A stretch of 64,000 nucleotides of DNA, taken from the IMG/VR virus record IMGVR_UViG_3300020193_000005, positions 1 to 64,000 of that record. One strand, given 5' to 3'. The position numbers and the translations under genes are program-made. A model generated the notes under the pieces. The model was not told the DNA's origin, did no database searches, and was given only the letters and a program-made list of their open reading frames with translations. Positions 17,165 through 23,905 of this stretch are shown here, in pieces; the first letter of the stretch is position 1, and each line of letters opens with the position of its first letter. Origin of the DNA: a virus.

Positions 17165-17545
17165 CTATCGATCCGTTTGCCCTGGTACCCCACCCGTTCC
17201 CCGTCGTCTGATTATCCTGTTGAGTACGTCTCTCGCCTGATCGGGAGATGGGGTGGAGCCGCCCTCGACTCTCTCGGCGAGTTTGTCCACGGCGTAGCCA
17301 GCGGCCTCCCGTGCCAAAGCGCTCTGGGTCGGATTGAGTGACGGCGGTCTTTCGGCGGCGGATCTTAAGAGACCTCCGACGGGAACTCCGACGCCGAGCG
17401 CTCTCTGAGCACCAATCGGTATAACGTCGGGAAGCGTGCTCGGCCTATTTCTTCTGTTCCTGAAACGATTGGCCAGAAGTCGACCAAGAATTCTCGCTGG
17501 TCTCGTGGCGTTGAGCCAGTCCGACATCAAAACTATCGGATTCAT
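17165..17545 (-). CDS. Hypothetical basic protein at the head-tail gene boundary
   Basis: A 126-residue Arg-rich protein (MNPIVLMSDWLNATRPARILGRLLANRFRNRRNRPS...) with an Ala-rich helix near the end (SALAREAAGYAVDKLAERVEGG) and a disordered C-terminus. I recognise no family. It lies between the small ParB-like gene and the connector gene, and is separated from its neighbours by 55 and 12 bases. It may be a head-associated or DNA-binding minor protein; that is inference from charge and location only. Confidence 0.55.
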   Translation of the reverse strand: MNPIVLMSDWLNATRPARILGRLLANRFRNRRNRPSTLPDVIPIGAQRALGVGVPVGGLLRSAAERPPSLNPTQSALAREAAGYAVDKLAERVEGGSTPSPDQARDVLNRIIRRRGTGGVPGQTDR

Positions 17546-17600
17546 AATCCTCCCGACTAAAACAAGATTTTACACCACGGGCGACTTTTGGGGGGAAAGT

Positions 17601-18134
17601 TCAGCCCTCGGGGTTCGGCGGACGCTCGGTGACTGGGGTTTCGTCCCGATCCGACTCGATGGGAACCCACGCCCTGGAGTAAGTATGTTGGGGTATCTTC
17701 CTCGATTTAAGCAACGATCCGTCGATTAGCACCGCGAACTCCGACGCGCCCATTCCCAGTCTCGCCGCCAACTCTTCCTGGTCGTATTTGCGCGAAAAAT
17801 GGACGTGTCGCAACAGTTTGGAAAGACGAGTGGCGACGACCTCGCCCCTTCCCCTGTTCAGCGCGACGTGCATTATCAGCGCGTCTATGTCGTCCACGTC
17901 CACCATTTTGACGGGGACGCCCCCGTCCATCAGTAGCTCCCTATTCGTAGCCGCCAAGGAGACCCTCTCGTGACCGTCGATGATCGTCATGTTTTTGGAT
18001 CTAACGACGACCGGACTAATCCAGCCGTAGGCGAATAGCGAGGTGGCGAGAACCGATAGATCCGGTTTCACCACGTAGGTGGATCTCATCGGAAGCGCCC
18101 GCAGGTCGTGGGGGTTTACGATTTCTATCTTCAT
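17601..18134 (-). CDS. ParB-like nuclease domain protein (short)
   Basis: A 177-residue protein with a single ParB/Sulfiredoxin-type domain: LSVLATSLFAYGWISPVVVRSKNMTIIDGHERVSLAATNREL, where the G-x-x-x-P-V-V-V strand and the D-G-H-E-R motif align with ParB box I/II. The C-terminal half (ALIMHVALNRGRGEVVATRLSKLLRHVHFSRKYDQEELAARLGMGASEFAVLIDG) has an HTH-like helix pair. Its ATG overlaps the stop of the PAPS-reductase gene (ATGA), so they are co-translated. Known relatives paired with PAPS-reductase-like enzymes act as regulators or modification partners, but the biochemical role is unresolved. Confidence 0.75.
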   Translation of the reverse strand: MKIEIVNPHDLRALPMRSTYVVKPDLSVLATSLFAYGWISPVVVRSKNMTIIDGHERVSLAATNRELLMDGGVPVKMVDVDDIDALIMHVALNRGRGEVVATRLSKLLRHVHFSRKYDQEELAARLGMGASEFAVLIDGSLLKSRKIPQHTYSRAWVPIESDRDETPVTERPPNPEG

Positions 18135-19261
18135 TTGTCTTCCTCGGTCGTCGCGCTTGATTCGATACTAGCCGTGGAAGTCCGCGGCCCAGCCGGCGTC
18201 GGAGTGGTTGCCGAAAAGTCGAGAAGCAACAAATTTCTTATGAGCCAGTGAATCGGGTACGAGGAGGGATCGTTGGCCCGTTTCGCCCTGAACTTCGCCG
18301 AATACGCCATCGCCGTCTGGTAGTTGTGCGCCGACATCATGTGGTCGTCTATGAACGTCCTCACCCCGTCCCACCCCTTCGAGGCGTAATTCATTATGAG
18401 TTTCTCCGTGTCGTAATCTCTCCACAGCCTTCTTTGAGCGTCTATCTGCGGGTACGCGTCGTACAGGGCGTCGTAAAACTCGGGCTCGGTGGCGACGACG
18501 TCGCCCAGCCTGCGCGAAGCCACGGCGTGCAGGGGAACGCCGACCCTGGTGTTGCTTCCGGTCATCGCCGCGGCGTCGTAGTACTCGCAGTATTCGGCTC
18601 CGTGTTCCTCCGATATGAACTTGAGCACGTCGTCGGTCGTCCAGTCGTATATGACCTTCGCGAATCTGAGCGGTATGTTTCTTTTCGCTTTGTACGGGAT
18701 GACTATGTAGTTTTCGTGCAATTTTTGAACGAGCGATCTGTACCTCATGATCGACTCGTTGGCTCTGACACCGGTGATGAACGCGACCTTCCCCTTCTTG
18801 CCCTGCATGGTGTAGTAGTCGATGGAGCTCGGCAGAGGGACGTCCCTGCTCAGTCCGAAGGATTCCGCCGTTATGGCCCACTCCGGCAAGGGTCTCATCA
18901 GTCTCCCTTCGTCCTCGCGTTTTTTGGACCACAACATCTCGGCCCATCGCAAGCCGAGCGAATAAACCTCGTTTCCGTACGGCATGCAGTACCACTCCAT
19001 GTCGACCCAATCGTAGTTTCTGACTTTTTCCACGAAATTGAGCGTCATGGGACTGACCAGCTCCTCGTCCCGAAAAATTACCCTTACTTTTCCGAGATTT
19101 CTTTCGTCGTGTACTTCCTTGGCGAGATAAAGAATCGCCGTCGAATCCTTACCGCCCGAAAATTGGACGCAGACAGTATCGAAGGTGTCGTAGACGTGTC
19201 GCATTCTCTCGCGCGCCGCGTCGACGCAACTCATGTTCAGGTAAAGTTTTTTCCTCGGCAT
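18131..19261 (-). CDS. PAPS-reductase-family PP-loop protein (IbrA/DndC-like)
   Basis: A 376-residue adenine-nucleotide alpha hydrolase-type protein. The PP-loop SGGKDST is at residues 35-41 inside CVQFSGGKDSTAILYLAKEV; a second conserved block is KVAFITGVRANESIMRYRS, and a W-T-T-x-D-V-L-K-F-I segment follows, as in PAPS reductases and in DndC/IbrA. It lacks an obvious C-terminal ECGLH motif of true assimilatory reductases, which argues against simple sulfate reduction. It is sandwiched by two ParB-like genes with ATGA overlaps on both sides, the arrangement of IbrA-IbrB pairs. Possible roles are nucleotide or tRNA thiolation, DNA modification, or regulation. Confidence 0.8.
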   Translation of the reverse strand: MPRKKLYLNMSCVDAARERMRHVYDTFDTVCVQFSGGKDSTAILYLAKEVHDERNLGKVRVIFRDEELVSPMTLNFVEKVRNYDWVDMEWYCMPYGNEVYSLGLRWAEMLWSKKREDEGRLMRPLPEWAITAESFGLSRDVPLPSSIDYYTMQGKKGKVAFITGVRANESIMRYRSLVQKLHENYIVIPYKAKRNIPLRFAKVIYDWTTDDVLKFISEEHGAEYCEYYDAAAMTGSNTRVGVPLHAVASRRLGDVVATEPEFYDALYDAYPQIDAQRRLWRDYDTEKLIMNYASKGWDGVRTFIDDHMMSAHNYQTAMAYSAKFRAKRANDPSSYPIHWLIRNLLLLDFSATTPTPAGPRTSTASIESSATTEEDK

Positions 19262-20049
19262 CAGAAGTCCGCGTGGAAATTTACGAAATCTATCAATTTC
19301 GCCGCCGTGGTTTCGCCGACGTACTTATGGTCGTTACGAACGTATCTTATGAAGTCGTACCATCTTTTCTGCTGATCGGCGCTGTCGAACACCAGTGTGT
19401 ATTGAACGACCGCTTTTTCCCCGCCCTTGACCCCTATGGCTACGCTACCCCTGGTTGCCGCGTCGCCGGAATCCACGTTGCCTCCGGCGACGATTATCTC
19501 CTCGTCCTCGTCGTCGAGTTCGGTTATTATTTCGGGATCCTCGCGTTGTTGAGCGGCGAAAGGATTGACGATGACCGGGGCGACGTACCCAGCGCGGTTG
19601 TCGCTGGCTTCGTTCATGGCGATGTCGGTGGATATTGACGCGATTTCGAAATCGTCCCAGCCGAGACCCAGCAATAGATCCTGGTACTCGGAGGAAACGT
19701 CCTGCAGTAGCTCCAGAACTAACTGCTGATCGGTGTTCCCCAACTCCGTGGTTCGATTGTCGGCTAGGGCGAATGCGTTGGCGCGCGTTTCGTCCACGTC
19801 GTAAACCACGACGGCGACTTGATCCCATCCGAGTTTTTTGGCGGCCGTCAGTTGATGGTTTCCGGCGACGACGGTGTATGTCCCGTTTCCGTTTGGTCTA
19901 ACCACGATTGGTTTTATCTGACCGAACTCGGCGTAGGAGGATACGATTGCGTCGACGTTGCCGATTCTGGGATTTTTTTCAAGCGGCACCAGGCAGTTGA
20001 CGTCGACGGCCAGGTGTTTGATCGATTCGTGAATGTTTTCCTTACTCAC
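19261..20049 (-). CDS. ParB-like nuclease domain protein (IbrB-like, long)
   Basis: A 262-residue protein with an N-terminal ParB domain (residues about 10-110): CLVPLEKNPRIGNVDAIVSSYAEFGQIKPIVVRPNGNGTYTVVAGNHQLTAAKKLGWDQVAVVVYD, then ANAFALADNRTTELG, a typical phage ParB ending. The usual G-E-R-R box is replaced by GNHQL. The C-terminal 120 residues include an acidic linker (TELDDEDEEI) and a domain ending KRWYDFIRYVRNDHKYVGETTAAKLIDFVNFH, which I do not recognise. It overlaps both neighbours by four bases and precedes the PAPS-reductase-like gene, matching an ibrB-ibrA style pair. Confidence 0.8.
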   Translation of the reverse strand: MSKENIHESIKHLAVDVNCLVPLEKNPRIGNVDAIVSSYAEFGQIKPIVVRPNGNGTYTVVAGNHQLTAAKKLGWDQVAVVVYDVDETRANAFALADNRTTELGNTDQQLVLELLQDVSSEYQDLLLGLGWDDFEIASISTDIAMNEASDNRAGYVAPVIVNPFAAQQREDPEIITELDDEDEEIIVAGGNVDSGDAATRGSVAIGVKGGEKAVVQYTLVFDSADQQKRWYDFIRYVRNDHKYVGETTAAKLIDFVNFHADF

Positions 20050-20387
20050 GAGACGAGGGCCCTCACGTTGGCGTTGAGCGTCCTGAGAGCGTCTATCGAG
20101 GTGCGCAAGGAAAGCAGTTTTTCTCTTTTCGCCTTGACCAATCCTTCGGAAATTTTATAGTCGTAGTTCTCGTCGTTCATTTGATAGTCGGCCCAGGCTT
20201 CGCGCTCCTTGATGGAACCCTTGGCGGCGAGGTACGACTTCGCCCAGTTCGCCTTGTACATGGCTTCCTTTTTGGCGGCGTCCAACGAGAGCGTTTCGAA
20301 TGCCTCGGTCTCGTTCTCGAGCAACCCGAGCAGTCTCATCATTTCCTCTTCGACTTCTACCTGGCTAATCGGAGTATTTCGAGTCAC
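20046..20387 (-). CDS. Small helical protein of the recombination block, unknown function
   Basis: A 113-residue, highly charged, mostly helical protein (VEVEEEMMRLLGLLENETEAFETLSLDAAKKEAMYKANWAKSYLAAKG...KISEGLVKAKREKLLSLRTSIDALRTLNANVRAL). Proteins of this size and pattern are common near RuvC and annealing proteins in phages but have no agreed function. GTG 20387 is chosen because a good GAAGGAAGG site lies ahead of it and overlaps the end of the RuvC-like gene by 23 bases. Its stop overlaps the ParB start (ATGA). Confidence 0.7.
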   Translation of the reverse strand: MTRNTPISQVEVEEEMMRLLGLLENETEAFETLSLDAAKKEAMYKANWAKSYLAAKGSIKEREAWADYQMNDENYDYKISEGLVKAKREKLLSLRTSIDALRTLNANVRALVS

Positions 20388-20925
20388 TGCACCTTCCTTC
20401 GTAGTTTTCCAACGAGGACCAGTCGACGCCGTTCGCCACGGTACGACTTGCCTCGGGCCAATCGTACCTCGGCTCCGACCATCTCATCAAGGCCATTTCC
20501 TCCAATATCCATGCGTCGCACATGTCGTCGGCACCGGGTCCCGACCATACGATTCCGGTTCTAGCGGAAACGGCCGAAACGACCTCGCTCTTGGAGGAAT
20601 TGCCTTTACCGGTGGCGAATTTCGCCCGGGTCGTGGGAGCGATCTCGGTGAATGGAATGTTACGGGTGCAAAGGCAGTATCTAACGACTCCGCCCAATTC
20701 CCCGATGGAAAAAGCCTGCCCGGATCGGGCGGCGTACGCGTAGCCCTCGACGACGACGGCTTCTACCTTGTGAAACCGAACGAGATCCATGACGCTCCTG
20801 GATATGTCGATCAGCCTTTGAGTGCCGCTGGTTTTCGGAGTTATTACGCCCCTTGCGTCGCCGACCGACCAGCCCGTGGACGATAGGGACAAATCCAACC
20901 CCATGAAGATTTTTGTTTTTTCCAC
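20365..20925 (-). CDS. RuvC-like Holliday junction resolvase
   Basis: A 186-residue RNase H-fold nuclease with the RuvC pattern: FMGLDLSLSSTGWSV (first catalytic Asp), EAVVVEGYAYA (Glu on the second strand), KSEVVSAVSARTG and GADDMCDAWILEEMA (last Asp pair). It should cleave branched DNA during recombination or before packaging. The longest frame starts at GTG 20925; an ATG seven codons in (20904) is an equally good start, and neither has a clear ribosome site. It follows the 179-base structured gap. Confidence 0.85.
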   Translation of the reverse strand: MEKTKIFMGLDLSLSSTGWSVGDARGVITPKTSGTQRLIDISRSVMDLVRFHKVEAVVVEGYAYAARSGQAFSIGELGGVVRYCLCTRNIPFTEIAPTTRAKFATGKGNSSKSEVVSAVSARTGIVWSGPGADDMCDAWILEEMALMRWSEPRYDWPEASRTVANGVDWSSLENYEGRCSDSKYSD

Positions 20926-20945
20926 GGATTGAAACTACCGCGCTT

Positions 20946-21008
20946 GACGGGTTGCCCCCGGGGCCTGCACTCCCCGGGGGCGCGGCGCCCGATTGGGGCC
21001 GAACCCGT
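20946..21008 (-). other. Structured, GC-rich element in the gap upstream of the RuvC gene
   Basis: The gap 20926-21104 is the longest non-coding stretch on this strand. It holds a perfect 10-base inverted repeat, GCCCCCGGGG (20954-20963) and CCCCGGGGGC (20972-20981) with an 8-base loop, nested inside a second pairing ACGGGTT (20946-20952) with AACCCGT (21002-21008). A third smaller stem is possible between (CGGCGCCC / GGGGCCG). No U-run follows on either strand, so it is not a standard terminator. It could be a small structured RNA, an mRNA leader element or a protein-binding site. No tRNA cloverleaf fits. Confidence 0.4.
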
Positions 21009-21104
21009 TGCGGAATTAACCGCCAGACCGGATCACCCCCCTCCCTTGTCGAGTTACCTGCCCCGATTGTATCCTCGTAGCCAATACAGAAATAGGTAAT
21101 AGTT

Positions 21105-21515
21105 TTACGACTTGTCTCTTTTCCAGCCTTCCTTGGCGAGACCGAGATCAAAAGAAATTTTCGGGTATTTTCCTATTCTTTCGTGACAGGCGCGACACAC
21201 GGCCATGAGATTTTGTTCGTCGAGTATCGAACCGCCCTGCGATCTTCGCACGATTTCGTGAACGTCCTGGGAGCGTTTTCTGAGGTAGGTTACGCGTCCG
21301 TCGTATTTTGCGAATACCGGACAAGCCTCGCACCAAGCCCTATTCGAAAGAATCCTCTCTACTATCCCCCTACGTTCTACGTAAATTTTTTCGGTTTTCT
21401 CCGATCTTTTCCTCATCGGAGATTTCTTCTTCCGGTTTTTTGATTTCGTCGAACGTCCAGATTCCGTCGAGCGCAAGGTAGAGCGCCTCATCGGCCGGCG
21501 TCGTCTCAATGTCAT
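21105..21515 (-). CDS. HNH endonuclease
   Basis: A 136-residue protein with an HNH domain: CEACPVFAKYDGRVTYL...(Q)DVHEIVRRSQGGSILDEQNLMAVCRACHERIGKYP. Both Cys pairs (CEAC, CRAC), the DVHE catalytic His and the N-L (second N) and CH (final H) positions are present. The N-terminal 45 residues are very basic (RRRRPMRRSTLRST...). In many phages an HNH of this type helps the terminase cut DNA; it could also be a homing enzyme. Its first 146 bases overlap, in another frame, the end of the preceding gene; the Arg/Lys-rich start is typical of the family, so I keep the ATG at 21515 (next ATG 21491). Confidence 0.85.
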   Translation of the reverse strand: MTLRRRRPMRRSTLRSTESGRSTKSKNRKKKSPMRKRSEKTEKIYVERRGIVERILSNRAWCEACPVFAKYDGRVTYLRKRSQDVHEIVRRSQGGSILDEQNLMAVCRACHERIGKYPKISFDLGLAKEGWKRDKS

Positions 21516-21942
21516 ACTTCAAAAGATACATCTTGTGAGCGAGTATGGCGTCGCGGCAAATTAAAACCTTTTTCTCCTGATCCACCGATCCGACTTCGGA
21601 TTTCGCCTTGATTCCTTGGACCTCGGAGATTTTTCTCAGGACGTAGAAGCGAAACTTCTTGATCTTGGATATTTTTTGTTCGTAGTAATGCCTTGCCTCC
21701 GCCGCCAAACCGAGACCGTCCTCGCCCATGCCTTCGTATCTGCGGAGATCGCTCTCCATGTCCAGCTCGCACGATTCGATTTGTTCGTTCAGGTGCGCGC
21801 AAAGAGCGTCGAGGGCCCTCAGCCACCTTCCGATGTTCTGCGACTCCGCCAGGAACTGTCGCTCTTCCGCGGAGGCCTTGTTCTTCACCTCCTGCGAAAC
21901 CATGTGGGCAAATGCGTCGTCGCTGATTACGTGCGATCTCAT
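21370..21942 (-). CDS. Hypothetical helical protein of the recombination block
   Basis: A 190-residue protein starting at ATG 21942, whose ATGA overlaps the nuclease stop; a longer TTG start would run deep into the nuclease gene and is less likely. It is mostly helical (NIGRWLRALDALCAHLNEQIESCELDMESDLRRYEGM..., ARHYYEQKISKIKKFRFYVLRKISEVQG) with an acidic C-terminus (DEIKKPEEEISDEEKIGENRKN). The helical pairs suggest a coiled-coil partner protein. No family recognised. Genes on each side are recombination enzymes, so an accessory role there is plausible. Confidence 0.65.
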   Translation of the reverse strand: MRSHVISDDAFAHMVSQEVKNKASAEERQFLAESQNIGRWLRALDALCAHLNEQIESCELDMESDLRRYEGMGEDGLGLAAEARHYYEQKISKIKKFRFYVLRKISEVQGIKAKSEVGSVDQEKKVLICRDAILAHKMYLLKYDIETTPADEALYLALDGIWTFDEIKKPEEEISDEEKIGENRKNLRRT

Positions 21943-22730
21943 TGCGGTTTTCCTTTCCAATATTCGCATATATTCGTTTTGTAGTGGCACCAGTAGCAAA
22001 GTTGGGTCGGATGCGCCGGCCAGGAGTTGTCGGAGAACGACTCCAGTATTCGGGAATAGGTCCCGCTCACCTCGTTCAGGACGGAGATCCTGGCGTCGTC
22101 GTCGAATTTCCTCGAGAATCTGGCCCCGTCCCTGAGATAAAGCAGTTCCACCAGGTTCACCTTGTTGGAATCGTCGTTTTCCAGTACGGCGGCGTATACG
22201 AACAACTGGACGAACTTATCCCCGACGTACCGCTCTTTCGGCGTTTTGCCGGTCTTGTAGTCGGATATTTTTATGACGCCGTCCTCGACGACCCACCTAT
22301 CGATGAATCCGCGAACTGGGACTTCGCCCACTTTTCCGTTCAACTCGGTCTCGACGCCGCCCGACGATACATTCACGTTGCTCGGTTTCTCGACGGAGAA
22401 GATGTTCTCGAGGCACCACCAGGCGTTCCAGCGAAAATCGTTTTTCTCCGACTGCGGAACTATTCCCGATATTTTTTGATCCCAGTCCCCCGACGCCCAC
22501 GTTGAGGTGCTGAGCGAGCGGAGCGAAAGAGCCGTTCTCTCTTCCGGTGCCAGTTGACCGTAAAAGCTCTCCAGTACGTCGTGGACGAAATTGCCCAAAA
22601 GGGTGGCCTTCGTCGGCGGTTCGGCTATTTTGTTGACCCTCGAATATTTGTATTTAAGCGGGCACTGCGAGTAGGTGGCAAGGGAGCTCGGCGAAACGTA
22701 TTCGGGAAGCTCGTACGGAAGATCGGTCAC
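21939..22730 (-). CDS. PD-(D/E)XK nuclease with likely Fe-S cluster (Cas4/RecB/AddB-like)
   Basis: A 263-residue exonuclease of the PDDEXK_1 type. Core motifs: YSQCPLKYKYSRV near the start, LGNFVHDVLESFYG (catalytic His region), PVRGFIDRWVV (Asp), IKISDYKTGKTPK (D-x-K) and FVQLFVYAAVLE (Q-Y helix). The early Cys plus CYWCHYKTNIC near the end give the four-cysteine arrangement that holds a 4Fe-4S cluster in Cas4 and AddB nucleases. It starts at GTG 22730, just after the Rad52-like gene, so it probably resects ends for the annealing protein, like lambda Exo with Beta. Confidence 0.85.
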   Translation of the reverse strand: MTDLPYELPEYVSPSSLATYSQCPLKYKYSRVNKIAEPPTKATLLGNFVHDVLESFYGQLAPEERTALSLRSLSTSTWASGDWDQKISGIVPQSEKNDFRWNAWWCLENIFSVEKPSNVNVSSGGVETELNGKVGEVPVRGFIDRWVVEDGVIKISDYKTGKTPKERYVGDKFVQLFVYAAVLENDDSNKVNLVELLYLRDGARFSRKFDDDARISVLNEVSGTYSRILESFSDNSWPAHPTQLCYWCHYKTNICEYWKGKPQ

Positions 22731-22736
22731 CTCGGA

Positions 22737-23375
22737 TCATTGTCCGGATTTGATTTTTTTGATTTCCGAAACTATGAATTCGAGGTCGTCCGTCGACACC
22801 GAATCCATCGACTGGGGCACCGGGGCTCCGTTCGTTCTCGCGTTCCATTTTTCTCGCATCGAGTTTTTCTGCTCGCCGTCGAGACTCTTGGCGAGCGTGA
22901 CGAAGGAACTCCACATTGACGACTTGATTTCGTGCTCCGATCCGGCGTCAAGATACTGCTCCGCCTCGATGGCGTCCTCGCTTCTAGCGAGATACAACCC
23001 GACGCCGAGCGTTTGCGCGGCTTTCTTCAGGGCGTCCGATATGGCGCCCTTGAACTCGTCACCGAGGTCGAGTATCTGGCCCTGCTTGGTTCGCTTGATC
23101 TTCTGCCCGCCGAAACCGTCGCGGGCGATCGGCTGGAAGTCCGTGACGAAGTACTCGATACGCACGTGGGCGACGACGAAGTCGGGGTCAATGGAGTCCC
23201 TCTCGCAACGAATTATCGTGAACGACCACTTGTCGACGCCGAGCACCTTGTTGAGACGATTGGTCACTTCGCTCACGGGTATGTACGTGAGGGCGGTTCC
23301 GCCCTTGTTGACGGTTCTTTCCATCCCGTCCGGGAAGTTCTCGGCGAGCTGTTGATAAAGGTTGTTGATGCTCAT
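22737..23375 (-). CDS. Rad52-family single-strand annealing protein
   Basis: A 212-residue protein with the Rad52/22 pattern: GGTALTYIPVSEVTNRLNKVLGVDKWSFTIIRCE, then VVAHVRIEYFVTDFQPIARDGFGGQKIKRTKQG and DEFKGAISDALKKAAQTLGVGLYLARSED, the last being the diagnostic A-x-S-D-A-L-K-K-A-A-x-x-L-G-x-G-x-Y segment. It would bind single-stranded DNA and promote annealing in phage replication or recombination. Its ATG at 23375 overlaps the previous stop and a PD-(D/E)XK exonuclease follows, forming a complete annealing module. The C-terminal 60 residues are likely disordered or ssDNA-binding-protein contacting. Confidence 0.85.
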   Translation of the reverse strand: MSINNLYQQLAENFPDGMERTVNKGGTALTYIPVSEVTNRLNKVLGVDKWSFTIIRCERDSIDPDFVVAHVRIEYFVTDFQPIARDGFGGQKIKRTKQGQILDLGDEFKGAISDALKKAAQTLGVGLYLARSEDAIEAEQYLDAGSEHEIKSSMWSSFVTLAKSLDGEQKNSMREKWNARTNGAPVPQSMDSVSTDDLEFIVSEIKKIKSGQ

Positions 23376-23881
23376 TCTTTGGGTCTCCTTACGATGACGT
23401 TGGTTTTGGCTTCGCTTACCTCGCAGAACGAATCGGCGGAAACGCCTATTTTCGAGAGTTCCTTGACCCTCCAGTACGAGACCGCGGCGAAGTCGAGCAT
23501 TTTGATCATCATGTCTTGCGACGACATTATTACCTCGCCGGTGCTCAAGTCAACGGCCATGTCGTTGATTCGGCTCGCCACGTTCCTGGCCAAACCATCG
23601 TGATCCCACTTCTTGCGGTCGGAGCCGCTCTTTTTTTCGATCTTCGTGCCGTCCGCCAGGGTTATCTCGGGAACGTCGGCCATGGCGTCGGCTACGGCGG
23701 CGACGGCGGAATCGTAAACGACGGACATTTCCCCTTTGGCCCTGTGTAATTCGGCCAGCGAAAAACACCCGTCTTCGGCGGAAATCTTGGCGGAACGCTT
23801 GATTTCCTCGTCTATCGCGACGAGAAGAACGACCAATTGATCGACGAGCAAGGATATCTTGGTTTTTTCCTTGGTTTCCAT
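23372..23881 (-). CDS. Conserved phage-type protein upstream of the annealing protein
   Basis: A 169-residue protein starting at ATG 23881 and overlapping the Rad52-like gene by four bases. It is mixed alpha/beta: helical N-terminus (LLVDQLVVLLVAIDEEIKRSAKI), a middle with a conserved-looking KIEKKSGSDRKKWDHDGLARNVASRI, and an end with MMIKMLDFAAVSYWRVKELSKIG. Similar proteins with a S-x-x-R-K-x-W-(D/E)-H segment occur next to recombination genes of actinophages as far as I know, without known activity. I infer a recombination or replication accessory role. Confidence 0.65.
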   Translation of the reverse strand: METKEKTKISLLVDQLVVLLVAIDEEIKRSAKISAEDGCFSLAELHRAKGEMSVVYDSAVAAVADAMADVPEITLADGTKIEKKSGSDRKKWDHDGLARNVASRINDMAVDLSTGEVIMSSQDMMIKMLDFAAVSYWRVKELSKIGVSADSFCEVSEAKTNVIVRRPKE

Positions 23882-23905
23882 TAGCTACCTCTTTTCTAGG
23901 ATTAC

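Noticed and set aside
18248-19375. Long plus-strand frame of 375 codons opposite the PAPS-reductase-like gene
   Set aside because: Val/Arg-rich antisense composition and no ribosome site; a shadow of the GC-biased gene on the other strand. The same holds for long frames opposite the tape measure, gpJ and polyprotein 1.
20954-20981. Intrinsic terminator at the GC hairpin
   Set aside because: The stem is perfect but no U-run follows on either strand.
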